Source of the DNA: CAYPEL01 sp036479985
GTDB taxonomy: Bacteria > Pseudomonadota > Gammaproteobacteria > DSM-19610
NCBI GenBank assembly: GCA_965224815.1
Contig: CBDDAF010000003.1
Coordinates: 2,108,001-2,172,000 of the forward strand
Direction: 5' to 3'
DNA: 64,000 nt
Part shown: in pieces, positions 53,386 through 62,393 of the stretch
Numbering within the stretch: the stretch's first letter is position 1
How the letters are laid out: each line of letters begins with the position of its first letter
Position numbers and translations under genes: made by a program
The notes under the pieces: model-generated
Database searches by the model: none
Told to the model about the DNA's origin: nothing
Seen by the model: the letters and a program-made list of their open reading frames with translations, nothing else

Positions 53386-55143
53386 TTAGCGATCAATCGG
53401 TTTGTGAACTTCTAAATGGCTGATATCCACTTGTGGGCCATATTTTTCTTTAATTGCGTCTAATGCAACAGTTCGTTTACTAAAGAAGTGTTCGTTACCA
53501 ATGACTTCGTAGAGACCTGAGCGTTTGAGCGTATCAGTGACTTTAAATTTAGGCCGGGTAATGAAAAATTCTATGCCTGCTTCTTTTAGATGTTCGGACA
53601 TGTGGGTTAGCATTTCTATACCGGTTACATCTATTTGATCGACGGCTTCTAAATCTAATAAAAGAACTTTCAGTTGGGGTTTTTCTGCAACGGCGTTAAG
53701 TAATTTCTTTTCCAGATAGCTGGCGTTAGCAAAGTATAAATCCCCATCATAGCGAAACAGCGCCAGGCTTTGACTGGTTTCCATTCCGAACAGGTGTGCA
53801 TCTCGAAAGGTTCCGTCACTGTCCAGTGCCACTTCCGCAAAGTGCGGTTTCATGGTTCGGTAGATGTACAGGCCAATTGAGAGTGCGACTCCGATAAAGA
53901 TCCCCCATTCAAGATGCGGCGCAAAGAGTAATGTGCCTGCGAATACGGTGAAAGCAACGACGCCATCGTGAGGGTTGACTGTCCAGGCGTGTTTAAAAGG
54001 TTGGAACTGGATCATGCCTGCAACGGCGACGATGATGACTGCAGCGAGGGTGGCGATGGGAATGTGGTAAAGCAGCGGGGTGAAGAATAATAAGGTAACA
54101 CCTACAATCATGCCTGATACGATGGCGGTAAAACCAGTTTTTGCACCTGCGTCAAAGGCCACGGCGGTGCGTGAAAATGAGCCAGAGACGGCATAGCCCT
54201 GGCTAACGCCTGCAACCAGATTAGCGAGACCTTTGCCGACCATCTCCTGATCTGCCGAAAGATGTTGGCGTGTTTTAGAGGCTACGGCTTTGGCAATGGA
54301 GAAGGCTTCAACAAAGCTCAATAAGGCGATCATAAATGCGGGTAATAGTAAGGATGATAAATCCTCTGAATTGATGCTGGGGATGATGAAAGAAGGCAGG
54401 CCTGCGCTGATTTCACCCACAATCTTTCCACCCTTGTCGTCGTAATTCAGTAACCATGAGAGTACGGTTGCAGCGATCATGGCAATCAGGATGCCTGGTT
54501 TTTTAGGGGCTAATTTCTTTAATGCAATTAATAAAAGTAAAGAAAGGCTGCCCATCATCACGGTTGGCAGGTGTGATTGGCTGGGTATAGCTTGCACCAG
54601 ATTCCACAGGGTTTCGTAGAGGTGGTCGCCGGAAATATTTTCGATGCCGAATAATTTGCTGATTTGTAAGCTGCTAATAACGATGGCGGCGGCGTTGATA
54701 AAGCCTATTACAACAGGGTGAGACAGAAAGTCCACCATGATTCCCAGGCGTAAGAAACCCAATACAAGCTGCATTATCCCGGCCAGGACGGCCAGCATGG
54801 CTGCATAGGCAATATATTGTTCAGCACTCAAATTCAGGGGAATCAGTGCGGCAGCTGTCATCAGTGAGATAATGGCGACCGGGCCATTTTGTAATTGCCG
54901 GGATGAACCAAAGAGTGCGGCAACGATGGGTATCAGGAAGGCGGAGTACAATCCAATTTGCGGGGGTAATCCGGCTAATTGTGCATTGGCCATCGATTGT
55001 GGAATTAACACCAGTGCAACGGTTATGCCTGCAATGATATCGGCTTTTAATACCTCCGGCTTTTTGAGATCGGGTGCCCAGTCTAAAAAAGGTACGAAAC
55101 GGCGTCCGGCATCGCGGAGTAGTTCGGAGATGTATTCAATCAT
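53386..55143 (-). CDS. SulP family anion transporter with STAS domain
   Basis: About 11 membrane helices follow the conserved DIIAGITVALVLIPQSMANA near residue 40, and a C-terminal STAS domain (LKVLLLDLEAVDQIDVTGIEML) is present. SulP proteins carry sulfate, bicarbonate or other anions. The ATG at 55143 (MIEYISELL) is favoured; the frame stays open to 55278, but those residues are read from a repeat element. Confidence 0.93.
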   Translation of the reverse strand: MIEYISELLRDAGRRFVPFLDWAPDLKKPEVLKADIIAGITVALVLIPQSMANAQLAGLPPQIGLYSAFLIPIVAALFGSSRQLQNGPVAIISLMTAAALIPLNLSAEQYIAYAAMLAVLAGIMQLVLGFLRLGIMVDFLSHPVVIGFINAAAIVISSLQISKLFGIENISGDHLYETLWNLVQAIPSQSHLPTVMMGSLSLLLLIALKKLAPKKPGILIAMIAATVLSWLLNYDDKGGKIVGEISAGLPSFIIPSINSEDLSSLLLPAFMIALLSFVEAFSIAKAVASKTRQHLSADQEMVGKGLANLVAGVSQGYAVSGSFSRTAVAFDAGAKTGFTAIVSGMIVGVTLLFFTPLLYHIPIATLAAVIIVAVAGMIQFQPFKHAWTVNPHDGVVAFTVFAGTLLFAPHLEWGIFIGVALSIGLYIYRTMKPHFAEVALDSDGTFRDAHLFGMETSQSLALFRYDGDLYFANASYLEKKLLNAVAEKPQLKVLLLDLEAVDQIDVTGIEMLTHMSEHLKEAGIEFFITRPKFKVTDTLKRSGLYEVIGNEHFFSKRTVALDAIKEKYGPQVDISHLEVHKPIDR

Positions 55144-55199
55144 GATGGTAGAAAATAGATAATAGCATCCGCTTATAATACACAAATATGTAAATACGC

Positions 55200-55330
55200 C
55201 TAAGAAACCTTTGATTAAGACGTGTCTTATGTCAGTGAAAAATGTAGGAGCGGTTTCAGCCGCGATAGCCAGTGACACCCCTATCGCGGCTGAAGCCGCT
55301 CCTACATATTATTAACGAGCCCTCTAACCC
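55200..55330. repeat. REP-like nested element, copy 6
   Basis: The core 55242-55307 begins ATGTAGGAGCGGTTTCAG and ends with its complement. A left flank with CCTTTGATTAAGA resembles the family outer arm. Confidence 0.83.
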
Positions 55331-55404
55331 ATTAGAATGCTGCGAAGCGCTATAATTGATGCGTAAACTGTTAGGTGTAAATATTTCAGTAATCCAGTGG
55401 AATC

Positions 55405-55959
55405 ATGCAGCACGAAGAAATAATAAAATCAGTACAGCATTGGCTGGCTACCGTGGTAGTGGGTCTGAATCTCTGTCCCTTTGCCAAGCAAGTATTAGTG
55501 AATAACAGAATTCGTTTTTCTGTGACAGAGGCCGAATCAGAAGCGATGCTGTTGAAAGCGCTGCAAACTGAGTTGGAAGTGCTTAATCGAGACGAAACAA
55601 TTGATACTACGTTGCTAATCCATCCCAGGGTGCTTCAGGATTTTTACGATTATAACCAGTTTCTAAATACTGTCGATACGCTACTGGTACAGTTGGAGCT
55701 GGAAGGCATTTACCAGGTAGCCAGCTTTCACCCCGATTATCAGTTTGCAGGTACCGAGGCAGATGATGTGGAGAACTACACCAATAAAAGTCCTTATCCC
55801 ATGCTGCACTTGATTCGTGAGGAAAGCCTGGAACAGGTAATCGAAAACTTTCCTGATCCGGAGCGCATTTCAGAGCGGAATATAACACTGCTGAAAAGTC
55901 TAGGCAGGGATAACATGCGGGCATTATTACGGTCTTCATTTGATATAGCTAAAAAGTAA
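55405..55959 (+). CDS. DUF1415 family protein
   Basis: The 184-residue protein has VGLNLCPFAK near the N-terminus and FHPDYQFAGTEADDVENYTNKSPYPMLHL in the centre, the marks of DUF1415. It is probably cytosolic. Function unknown. Confidence 0.9.
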   Translation: MQHEEIIKSVQHWLATVVVGLNLCPFAKQVLVNNRIRFSVTEAESEAMLLKALQTELEVLNRDETIDTTLLIHPRVLQDFYDYNQFLNTVDTLLVQLELEGIYQVASFHPDYQFAGTEADDVENYTNKSPYPMLHLIREESLEQVIENFPDPERISERNITLLKSLGRDNMRALLRSSFDIAKK

Positions 55960-55974
55960 AACAGGAGTGACAGA

Positions 55975-56337
55975 ATGAATGAGCATGAAAAAATAAATTA
56001 TGTCGAATTTCCAGCAACAGATATTGCAGCAGTAAAAGCATTTTTCACGGCTGCATTCAATTGGTCGTTCGTTGATTATGGATCTGACTATGCGGCTTTC
56101 TCAAATGAGGGGCTTGATGGTGGGTTTTATAAATCTGATTTGTCTGTTTCAACTGAAAAGGGCAGTGCGCTCATTGTTTTCTATAGTAAAGAGTTAGAAA
56201 AAACGCAATCCAAGATTGAACAGTCTGGCGGGAAAATCATGAAGCCTGTATTTTCATTTCCGGGTGGCCGCCGGTTTCACTTTTCTGATCCCAGTGGAAA
56301 TGAATATGCGGTATGGTCGGATGTGAAGGAAGCATGA
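55975..56337 (+). CDS. VOC (glyoxalase-like) family protein
   Basis: The 120-residue protein has the beta-alpha-beta repeats of the vicinal-oxygen-chelate fold: YVEFPATDIAAVKAFFTAAF, and RRFHFSDPSGNEYAVWS at the end. AGGAG precedes the ATG. The substrate is not predictable. It is coupled to the next gene by ATGA. Confidence 0.9.
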   Translation: MNEHEKINYVEFPATDIAAVKAFFTAAFNWSFVDYGSDYAAFSNEGLDGGFYKSDLSVSTEKGSALIVFYSKELEKTQSKIEQSGGKIMKPVFSFPGGRRFHFSDPSGNEYAVWSDVKEA

Positions 56338-56663
56338 GCGCAAGTCTGGAATTTATAGAGTACGTAAGAGGTTTGCTGGCCCCGCTGGGCGAATTAAAAG
56401 ATGGAAAATTCTTTGGTGGGTTTGCCTTTAAGAGCGGTTCAAAACAATTTGCTATGATAATGGGAAATACATTGTACTTTTGTGTCAATGATCAAACACG
56501 GCCAAAGTACGAGGCGGGTGGTATGGAGCCGTTTTCTTACGTTACCAAAAAAGGAACGGTTAATGTCAGGAAGTATTTTTCTGTTCCAGAAGAACTGTTT
56601 GAAGATCAGGAAAAATTAATCGAGTGGGCAGATGAAGCGATCAAATCGGCATATTCATATTGA
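56334..56663 (+). CDS. TfoX/Sxy N-terminal domain protein
   Basis: The 109-residue protein has KFFGGFAFKSGSKQFAMI and LYFCVNDQTR, typical of the TfoX N-terminal domain. The C-terminal domain of competence regulators is absent, so a competence role is uncertain. It overlaps the VOC stop. Confidence 0.88.
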   Translation: MSASLEFIEYVRGLLAPLGELKDGKFFGGFAFKSGSKQFAMIMGNTLYFCVNDQTRPKYEAGGMEPFSYVTKKGTVNVRKYFSVPEELFEDQEKLIEWADEAIKSAYSY

Positions 56664-56738
56664 TAAAGGTTTAATATCTCGTGACGGACATTTGTTAGCA
56701 ATGATAAAACTAAATCGAATGTATTGAGGTGATCTGAT

Positions 56739-57164
56739 TTGGCGGTGGGGAAAATAGAAAATTTAGCGGTTGCAGATGTATTTGATAAATATCCGCCGCG
56801 TATGCGTAAAAAGTTACTCTATTTGCGTCGACTGATTCTTGAAACGGCTTCTGAAATTGAATCTGTAGGAGCGATAGAAGAGACTCTGAAATGGGGTGAA
56901 CCAAGTTATATCGCAAAGCGTGGCAGTACGATTAGAGTAGCCTGGAATAAGTCCAGTCCGGATCAATATGCGATGTATTTTCACTGTAAAACCCGACTTG
57001 TCGACACGTTCAAAGAACTCTACCGGGATTCATTCAAGTTTATAGGGAACAGGGCGATTGTATTTAGTGACGATGATGTAATTCCCGTGAATGAATTAAA
57101 GCATTGTATTGCCTTGTCTCTCACTTACCATCAAATCAAACATCTTCCAATGTTGGGCGTATGA
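56739..57164 (+). CDS. DUF1801 family protein
   Basis: The protein has DKYPPRMRKKLLYLRRLI, EETLKWGEPSYIAKRGSTIR and a C-terminal ALSLTYHQIKH, marks of DUF1801 (YdhG-like). The start is a TTG at 56739 with GAGG upstream; a GTG at 56745 is also possible. It overlaps the next frame by ATGA. Confidence 0.85.
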   Translation: MAVGKIENLAVADVFDKYPPRMRKKLLYLRRLILETASEIESVGAIEETLKWGEPSYIAKRGSTIRVAWNKSSPDQYAMYFHCKTRLVDTFKELYRDSFKFIGNRAIVFSDDDVIPVNELKHCIALSLTYHQIKHLPMLGV

Positions 57165-57509
57165 CCAAGCATATCTTTAAAATTCTTATTACGATATTTA
57201 CCGTATTGTTAGTGGGTTGTGGCGGTGGGTCTGGCTCAGAAGGATCGGCAGTGTCTGCTCCAACACATGATGTTAAATCTTTACCCTTGTTATCTGCTGG
57301 AAAGCATTTCAGCATGATCAAGGGATTTAATGCCACGCAACCACCGCAAACCAATATAAATATGGATGCCCGCTGGAGTGAGGCAATCGCTAATGGGATG
57401 ATGGTTTGAAGAATTCAATTGGTGGACTGAGATCCGCTATGCAGATGGCAGCTCAAGACCTGCATGGGATTCATTTATACAATGGGTTGTTAAATTTAAA
57501 GTGCAATAG
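57161..57509 (+). pseudogene. Remnant of a lipoprotein, probably internally deleted
   Basis: A lipobox (LLVGC followed by GGG) and MIKGFNATQPPQTNIN, DARWSEAIANGMMV form the N-terminus, which stops at 57409. In another frame from 57402 comes WFEEFNWWTEIRYADG and WDSFIQWVVKFKV to a TAG at 57509. The two parts look like the start and end of a larger protein, possibly a TIM-barrel hydrolase, with the middle lost. Confidence 0.6.
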
Positions 57510-57542
57510 ATAGCAGCTATCTAACTAACTAAGGGAGTTGAT

Positions 57543-57785
57543 ATGGATAAAGATAAGCGTAAGGGTGAAGAGCCAGTACCGGATAATGCGATTGAGATGT
57601 TAAATCAGTTGCAAATTTTAGCGTTACGCCGTTTAGAAGGCTATGGCTGGCGGCTTCAGTTTATTCGCAGGCCATTGTTTCAGGATGTTGTCGCGGTGAT
57701 GACAGATGGTGAAGGAAACAAGATCGGCGTTCTGGAGGAAGATGGAAGAATTAATATGGAACCTGAGCTTGAGATTCGTGAATAG
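57543..57785 (+). CDS. Conserved 80-residue protein, unknown
   Basis: The protein has NQLQILALRRLEGYGWRL and FIRRPLFQDVVAVM, and a GNKIGVLEEDG segment. GGGAG precedes the ATG. It is probably cytosolic. I do not recognise the family. Confidence 0.75.
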   Translation: MDKDKRKGEEPVPDNAIEMLNQLQILALRRLEGYGWRLQFIRRPLFQDVVAVMTDGEGNKIGVLEEDGRINMEPELEIRE

Positions 57786-57864
57786 GTGTTGTGCGCTTAA
57801 AAATAATAGTCGTGTGTTATAGTCTTGTCACTGAAAATTTAAATTCTCAAAATGGAGAAATTGT

Positions 57865-58275
57865 ATGGACTTAATGAAACTTGGAACCCAATTACTTGCC
57901 AGCAAACTAGGTGGTGGAGCAGATTCAGGAATGATTGGTTCGGTGCTCGGCGGTCTCCTGTCTGACGGTGATGGTAAATCAAATATGGGCGGTATGGTTT
58001 CTTCAATGAAAGAAAAAGGTATGGGATCAATCGCTGATTCCTGGTTGGGTGATGGTGATAATGAATCCATTTCAACCGATCAGGTGCGTGATCTTGTTGG
58101 TGGTAGCAAAGTTTCCGAGATGGCTTCTCAGCTGAATACTGATGAAGGTAGTTTATTGGAAGGGTTGAAAGATGCCTTGCCCCAAATCATGGATAAATCC
58201 AGTAGTGGTGGATCACTGTTGGATAACATTGGCGGTTTGAGTGGTGCACTGAATATGGCCAAGAAATTATTTTAA
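57865..58275 (+). CDS. YidB/DUF937-like glycine-rich protein
   Basis: The 136-residue protein has IGSVLGGLLSD, GSIADSWLGDGDNESIS and a C-terminal helix, matching the YidB/DUF937 family of unknown function. GGAG precedes the ATG. Confidence 0.82.
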   Translation: MDLMKLGTQLLASKLGGGADSGMIGSVLGGLLSDGDGKSNMGGMVSSMKEKGMGSIADSWLGDGDNESISTDQVRDLVGGSKVSEMASQLNTDEGSLLEGLKDALPQIMDKSSSGGSLLDNIGGLSGALNMAKKLF

Positions 58276-58279
58276 TAAT

Positions 58280-58430
58280 TCGAGAGCCTCTGATGTGTCG
58301 TGCGGTTAGCCTGTAAATAGTGCAAAAATCCTGTAGGAACGGCTTCAGCCGCGATTGGGTCGCGGTGTTCATCGCGGCTGAAGCCGCTCCTACAGATGTT
58401 CGCTAATTAATCAGGGATTTCTGAGGTGTT
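58280..58430. repeat. REP-like nested element, copy 7
   Basis: The core 58331-58395 begins CTGTAGGAACGGCTTCAG. The left flank has GAGAGCCTCTGATGTGTCG and the right flank GTTCGCTAATTAATCAGG, which are the two outer arms of copy 3 in reverse order. Confidence 0.87.
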
Positions 58431-58447
58431 TTGTAATAGGTTGTTAA

Positions 58448-58843
58448 ATGAAATTTTGGAAAGATGTTTTTTGGTTTTATACCCTCCTTTTTATAATACT
58501 AATTGTTGCCATACCCTTTAGAGGAAATGTATCTCTGTTGGGTCTGCTTGTATTGGTCGCCAGCGGTATTACTTTGATACCGCTCTATGGTTTTTCACAT
58601 CAATTGCCAATCGGTAGCGTTTCTGGGGTTGGTAAAAAGATTGCAACAGCAATATTTATTTACAATGTGTTGTTGGTTTTGGTGGGCCTGATTATGTCCG
58701 GGTATGCATTAATGACTCATTGGGGGATGGGGCAGGTTTTTATGATGTTATTAGTCATGTTGTATATGTTTGTGTTTCTTTATCCGCAATACAAATATGC
58801 GCTGAAGTCTAAGGAGCTTTGGCAAGTAGCTATATCGACCTGA
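58448..58843 (+). CDS. Small four-helix membrane protein
   Basis: The 131-residue protein has four hydrophobic segments (VFWFYTLLFIILIVAIPF; VSLLGLLVLVASGITLI; TAIFIYNVLLVLVGLIMSG; FMMLLVMLYMFVFLY). The family is not recognised. It converges on mutM with 6 bases between. Confidence 0.75.
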   Translation: MKFWKDVFWFYTLLFIILIVAIPFRGNVSLLGLLVLVASGITLIPLYGFSHQLPIGSVSGVGKKIATAIFIYNVLLVLVGLIMSGYALMTHWGMGQVFMMLLVMLYMFVFLYPQYKYALKSKELWQVAIST

Positions 58844-58849
58844 GTACTG

Positions 58850-59665
58850 TTAACGCTGGCAATTTGTGCAGTAGACCGTCGAACGCTGGCCCAGGCGTAT
58901 TTCCTTTAAGATGGCTGAACATTGCGTACATGGCTCTCCACCACGTCCGTATACGCGTAATGTCTGCTGAAAATAGCCAGGTTTACCGTCACTATTGACG
59001 AAGTCTTTCAATGTTGTGCCGCCCTTTTTGATCGAATCATTCAACACTACTTTTACAGAATGAACCAATAATTCATAGCGGTGTTGTGATATTCGACCAG
59101 CTGCACGTTTAGGGTGGATGCCAGCCATGAACAAGGACTCGTTGGCGTAGATGTTTCCTACACCAACGACCACATGGCTGTTCATCAGGAAGGATTTGAT
59201 ATTCAGCTTGCGTCTGCGAGCCTGATTAAAAATATAGTCGCTATTGAATTCATCTGATAAAGGTTCTGGGCCGAGCTTACATAACAATTTATGTTTTAAA
59301 GGATCTGAACGTGCCCACAACAAGCAGCCAAAACGGCGGGGGTCTGTGAAACGGAGCCGTGTTTTGTTGTTCAGCAACAGGTCAACATGGTCGTGAGGGC
59401 CAGCGGGTTTATCATTGTTGATAATTTGTAAGCTACCTGACATGCCAAGATGAAAAATTGCTGTCCCTACATCGGTATTGAGTAGTAGATATTTCCCGCG
59501 CCGAGTTACCGAGCGTACCTGTTGTCCGGTGAGTTCTTTTTCCAGTTGTCTGGGAATGGGCCAACGAAGTTTACGCTGACGAATGATAATGTCTTTAATT
59601 TTAGATCCTGTGAGATAGGGTTCGATACCTCGACGAGTGGTTTCAACTTCGGGAAGTTCGGGCAT
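58850..59665 (-). CDS. mutM: Formamidopyrimidine-DNA glycosylase
   Basis: MutM removes oxidised purines. The N-terminus PELPEVE supplies catalytic Pro and Glu, GKYLL the lysine, and VVGVGNIYANE is conserved. The zinc finger has two CxxC pairs (CTQC, CTNC). Length 271 is normal. Confidence 0.97.
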   Translation of the reverse strand: MPELPEVETTRRGIEPYLTGSKIKDIIIRQRKLRWPIPRQLEKELTGQQVRSVTRRGKYLLLNTDVGTAIFHLGMSGSLQIINNDKPAGPHDHVDLLLNNKTRLRFTDPRRFGCLLWARSDPLKHKLLCKLGPEPLSDEFNSDYIFNQARRRKLNIKSFLMNSHVVVGVGNIYANESLFMAGIHPKRAAGRISQHRYELLVHSVKVVLNDSIKKGGTTLKDFVNSDGKPGYFQQTLRVYGRGGEPCTQCSAILKEIRLGQRSTVYCTNCQR

Positions 59666-59672
59666 GCGTAAG

Positions 59673-59815
59673 AAGCCTCTATTTCATTCGTGAGAATTTG
59701 TAGGAGCGGCTTCAGCCGCGAAAGGTTGTGTCACAAACTATCGCGGCTGAAGCCGCTCCTACAGTTTTTGTACGGTTGGAAATGACAAGGTGCGTGATAA
59801 GCCAGAAGTTCTCTG
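59673..59815. repeat. REP-like nested element, copy 8
   Basis: The core 59698-59763 begins TTGTAGGAGCGGCTTCAG. Outer arms AGCCTCTATTTCATTCGTG and AGAAGTTCTCT are recognisable. The element lies just upstream of mutM. Confidence 0.86.
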
Positions 59816-59826
59816 GGACGTTCTGG

Positions 59827-60711
59827 TCACTCAATAGTTTTTTCAATCAGTTCGGCTTTACTTCCGTCGCTGACGCCTGGCAAGTTAAGAAATTCATTGC
59901 CACGGTTACCGAGTTTATACTGTATCCCGTAATCCGGCCGTGCCAATATCAGTTCTGTCTCTCGAGTTTTGATGACAAAGTTAACCGGTTGTTGTTGTCC
60001 TGCCAGGGTTACAGAAACGCTTTCCCCGGTTGTCTGCTCCAGATCTATTTTCTGAATATTGAGTGCACTGGCTTGTTGCCAGGTTTCGATAAATAGTTGC
60101 AGTTTGTCGGCGCTGACAGTTGTTTCAGGTGTCAGCTGCCATTTGCCGTCGATTTGATTGGCCTGAAAATCGGCTAGTTTGATGGCAGTTATTTTTTCAT
60201 TTTCAGCAAATAAACGTCGACGAATAAAGCGCGTATAGACAGATTCAAGCTGGTTTTTATATAAATCTTCGATCAGGTTGACGCGCTTGTCATTTCTTAC
60301 ATAACGTAATCCTTCCAGTGGATCGATGCCGCCAAATGCGAGTTGCTGTTGATTAAGCATGATACGGATTTTGGGTGAAGCCAGTTCTACTTGTGCTAAA
60401 TCCAGTTCAGTGACTGCGTAGCCGCGAGTGACCGTTTGTTCGGCGAGACGGGTAAGTGAATTAACCTGAAGTGAATCTGCAGGCAGTGGTGGTTGCTGGT
60501 CAATAAACCATGCGCTGTCTTTTTTAACCAGTACCAGTTGTGGCAGCAGGTTACGGTCAATTTGAATGCGCTCGATTTCGTCTGCTTTTAGCGTTGTCAG
60601 ATAAACATCATCGGCGGCCGGTTCATTAATGCCTGGCAGATAACGCGCAATCAGGCTGAGTATGCCGATCGCCATCACTAGTAGAAAATTGGTAATCCAG
60701 CGTGATTTCAT
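59827..60711 (-). CDS. DUF4340 domain protein
   Basis: The protein has one N-terminal membrane helix (WITNFLLVMAIGILSLIA), then a beta-rich soluble domain (DEIERIQIDRNLLPQLVLVKKD) typical of DUF4340. It lies after the GldG-like gene on the same strand, as in other bacteria, so it is likely an accessory of that ABC system. Confidence 0.85.
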   Translation of the reverse strand: MKSRWITNFLLVMAIGILSLIARYLPGINEPAADDVYLTTLKADEIERIQIDRNLLPQLVLVKKDSAWFIDQQPPLPADSLQVNSLTRLAEQTVTRGYAVTELDLAQVELASPKIRIMLNQQQLAFGGIDPLEGLRYVRNDKRVNLIEDLYKNQLESVYTRFIRRRLFAENEKITAIKLADFQANQIDGKWQLTPETTVSADKLQLFIETWQQASALNIQKIDLEQTTGESVSVTLAGQQQPVNFVIKTRETELILARPDYGIQYKLGNRGNEFLNLPGVSDGSKAELIEKTIE

Positions 60712-61015
60712 GGGTATAGCCTATTTAAAATTAGAACTTTTTCCAAGCTGTAAAGTTCGCAAAGCTGTAAAAGATTCTTAATAACGAATAAATAACAAAA
60801 TCGATATTACATACTGAACATGAATAATCGTCCCCTCCCCCTCAGGGGGAGGGACAGGGAGAGGGGATTAAATAAAAGCAACTGCCTTTCATTTATCCCC
60901 TCTCCCCAACCCTCTCCCTGGGGGAGAGGGGGCTGGGTGGCGCTGTAAAGAGCAAATAAAAATTCTTGTTGGCCACCTGTATGATAGGAGTAGCTCTAAT
61001 TAACTATATAAATCA
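60712..61015. other. Gap with repeat E
   Basis: The 304-base gap between the GldG-like gene and the DUF4340 gene is occupied by a CCCCTCCCC element at 60831-60932 and AT-rich sequence. A promoter for the DUF4340 gene is possible; none is clear. Confidence 0.5.
60831..60932. repeat. CCCCTCCCC element, copy E
   Basis: A full-length copy with spacer AATAAAAGCAACTGCCTTT, which matches copy C closely. Confidence 0.9.
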
Positions 61016-62389
61016 TTAACGCGTCCTCCGGCGCCACCAGATAAACAGGCCGCTAAATAACAGAACGGCAGGCAGAACAAACAAAAAGCCAAACCCAATA
61101 AGTATCTGGGCCGTTTTGCTGAGTTCCAGCGTCGTGTCACCGGCTGAGCGCACAGTGATTGAAATAAACTGATCGTCGTGATTCAGCCAATCGATCAGGT
61201 TCAGGCCCAGATCGAGATTGCCTCCGTTGCCAAGGTAACTGTTGGCAAGAAAATCCCCATCGCCAATAATAACGACACGCTGGCCTTTTTCGTTTTTAGA
61301 CGCATCATCGTCTGACTCTTCTGGTGATCGTGTCAGAGCAAAACCTATATCCAGTGGCCCACCGCGCTCATCACTGTCGGGGTCCAGGCTAATGGTGCCA
61401 TCCAGTTTACCCAGTTCAGTCCATGAGCGTTCTACTGTGGTGAGTACGGCTGTTGAGTCCCAGCCATTTTCTGTCTCGATCTGCAGGGCAACTGCCTGAG
61501 GAAACAAAGTCAGGCTATCCATATTTTGAGTGACCGGGTGTGGCCGGTAAGCGGGTACCAATGCAAAGGCAGGATTATTGATACCGAACAATTGTGTGCT
61601 GGCGTCGACAATGACGCCCGGCAGAAACTCTACACCCAGTAATTCGGCCAGTGGCGCTAAGCCGGAATTATCTTTTGGTTCAGCCAGCCATAATAAATTA
61701 CCACCTTGTTTAACATAATCGACAATAAGTTTTACTTCGCCCGGTAACAGGCTGACCTGTGGGCTGGCAATGACCAGTAACCGTGTTGACTCAGGGATAG
61801 AAGGTGTTTCAGCCAGGTTAAGGGTGTCGAGTTCTATGCCTTTTTGTTCGATGATTTTGCCAAAATTACCCAGCGCATGGTTGGCTTCACCGTGTGGATC
61901 CCGTTCACCATGGCCGCTGATGAAAAATATTTTACCTTCTTTCTGACGTGCTATGCGCAACAAGGCATTGGTAACATTTTGTTCAGTAAGCTGGCTGACT
62001 TTTTCGCTGCGGCCCTGATAGGCGATGAGTATTTCACCGTCACGGGTAATACCTAATTCACGTACCCGGTCTGGTTCGGCATCCGGGTTGACAAATTTAA
62101 AATGAATGTCATTTTTAATACGTTGATAACGTCCGATCAGATCCCGAATGCGTTTGCGCAGAATCGGGTCTTCCCGGCTAAATGCAGTGATGTGTACGGC
62201 TTCTGGGATCTTCTGCAGTAGTGTAATGCTGTCATTCGACAGACTATTACTCTGGCTGGCAGACCAGTCTGTTTGATAACTATATTGCGTGCTCAGCCAG
62301 GCGATTATGCCCATGACTGCAAGCAGTCCGACCAGAAAGATCAGGTTCTGAATGTGCAGTTGACGGCGGGACTTGCGGGTAATTTTCAT
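61016..62389 (-). CDS. GldG-like ABC transporter auxiliary protein
   Basis: The 457-residue protein has an N-terminal membrane helix, a large periplasmic domain (KIFFISGHGERDP, LLVIASPQVSLLPGEV) and a C-terminal helix (ILIGFGFLFVLPAVLLFSGLF). This is the GldG/ABC_transp_aux layout. The gene follows the permease after 4 bases. In gliding bacteria GldG is needed for motility, but in gammaproteobacteria its role is unknown. Confidence 0.88.
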   Translation of the reverse strand: MKITRKSRRQLHIQNLIFLVGLLAVMGIIAWLSTQYSYQTDWSASQSNSLSNDSITLLQKIPEAVHITAFSREDPILRKRIRDLIGRYQRIKNDIHFKFVNPDAEPDRVRELGITRDGEILIAYQGRSEKVSQLTEQNVTNALLRIARQKEGKIFFISGHGERDPHGEANHALGNFGKIIEQKGIELDTLNLAETPSIPESTRLLVIASPQVSLLPGEVKLIVDYVKQGGNLLWLAEPKDNSGLAPLAELLGVEFLPGVIVDASTQLFGINNPAFALVPAYRPHPVTQNMDSLTLFPQAVALQIETENGWDSTAVLTTVERSWTELGKLDGTISLDPDSDERGGPLDIGFALTRSPEESDDDASKNEKGQRVVIIGDGDFLANSYLGNGGNLDLGLNLIDWLNHDDQFISITVRSAGDTTLELSKTAQILIGFGFLFVLPAVLLFSGLFIWWRRRTR

Positions 62390-62393
62390 CCTG

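Noticed and set aside
55144..55278. N-terminal extension of the SulP frame
   Set aside because: The added residues are translated from a REP-like element, and the family start fits the ATG at 55143.
59728..60096. Open frame over the REP copy near mutM
   Set aside because: It starts in the repeat and runs antisense to the DUF4340 gene.
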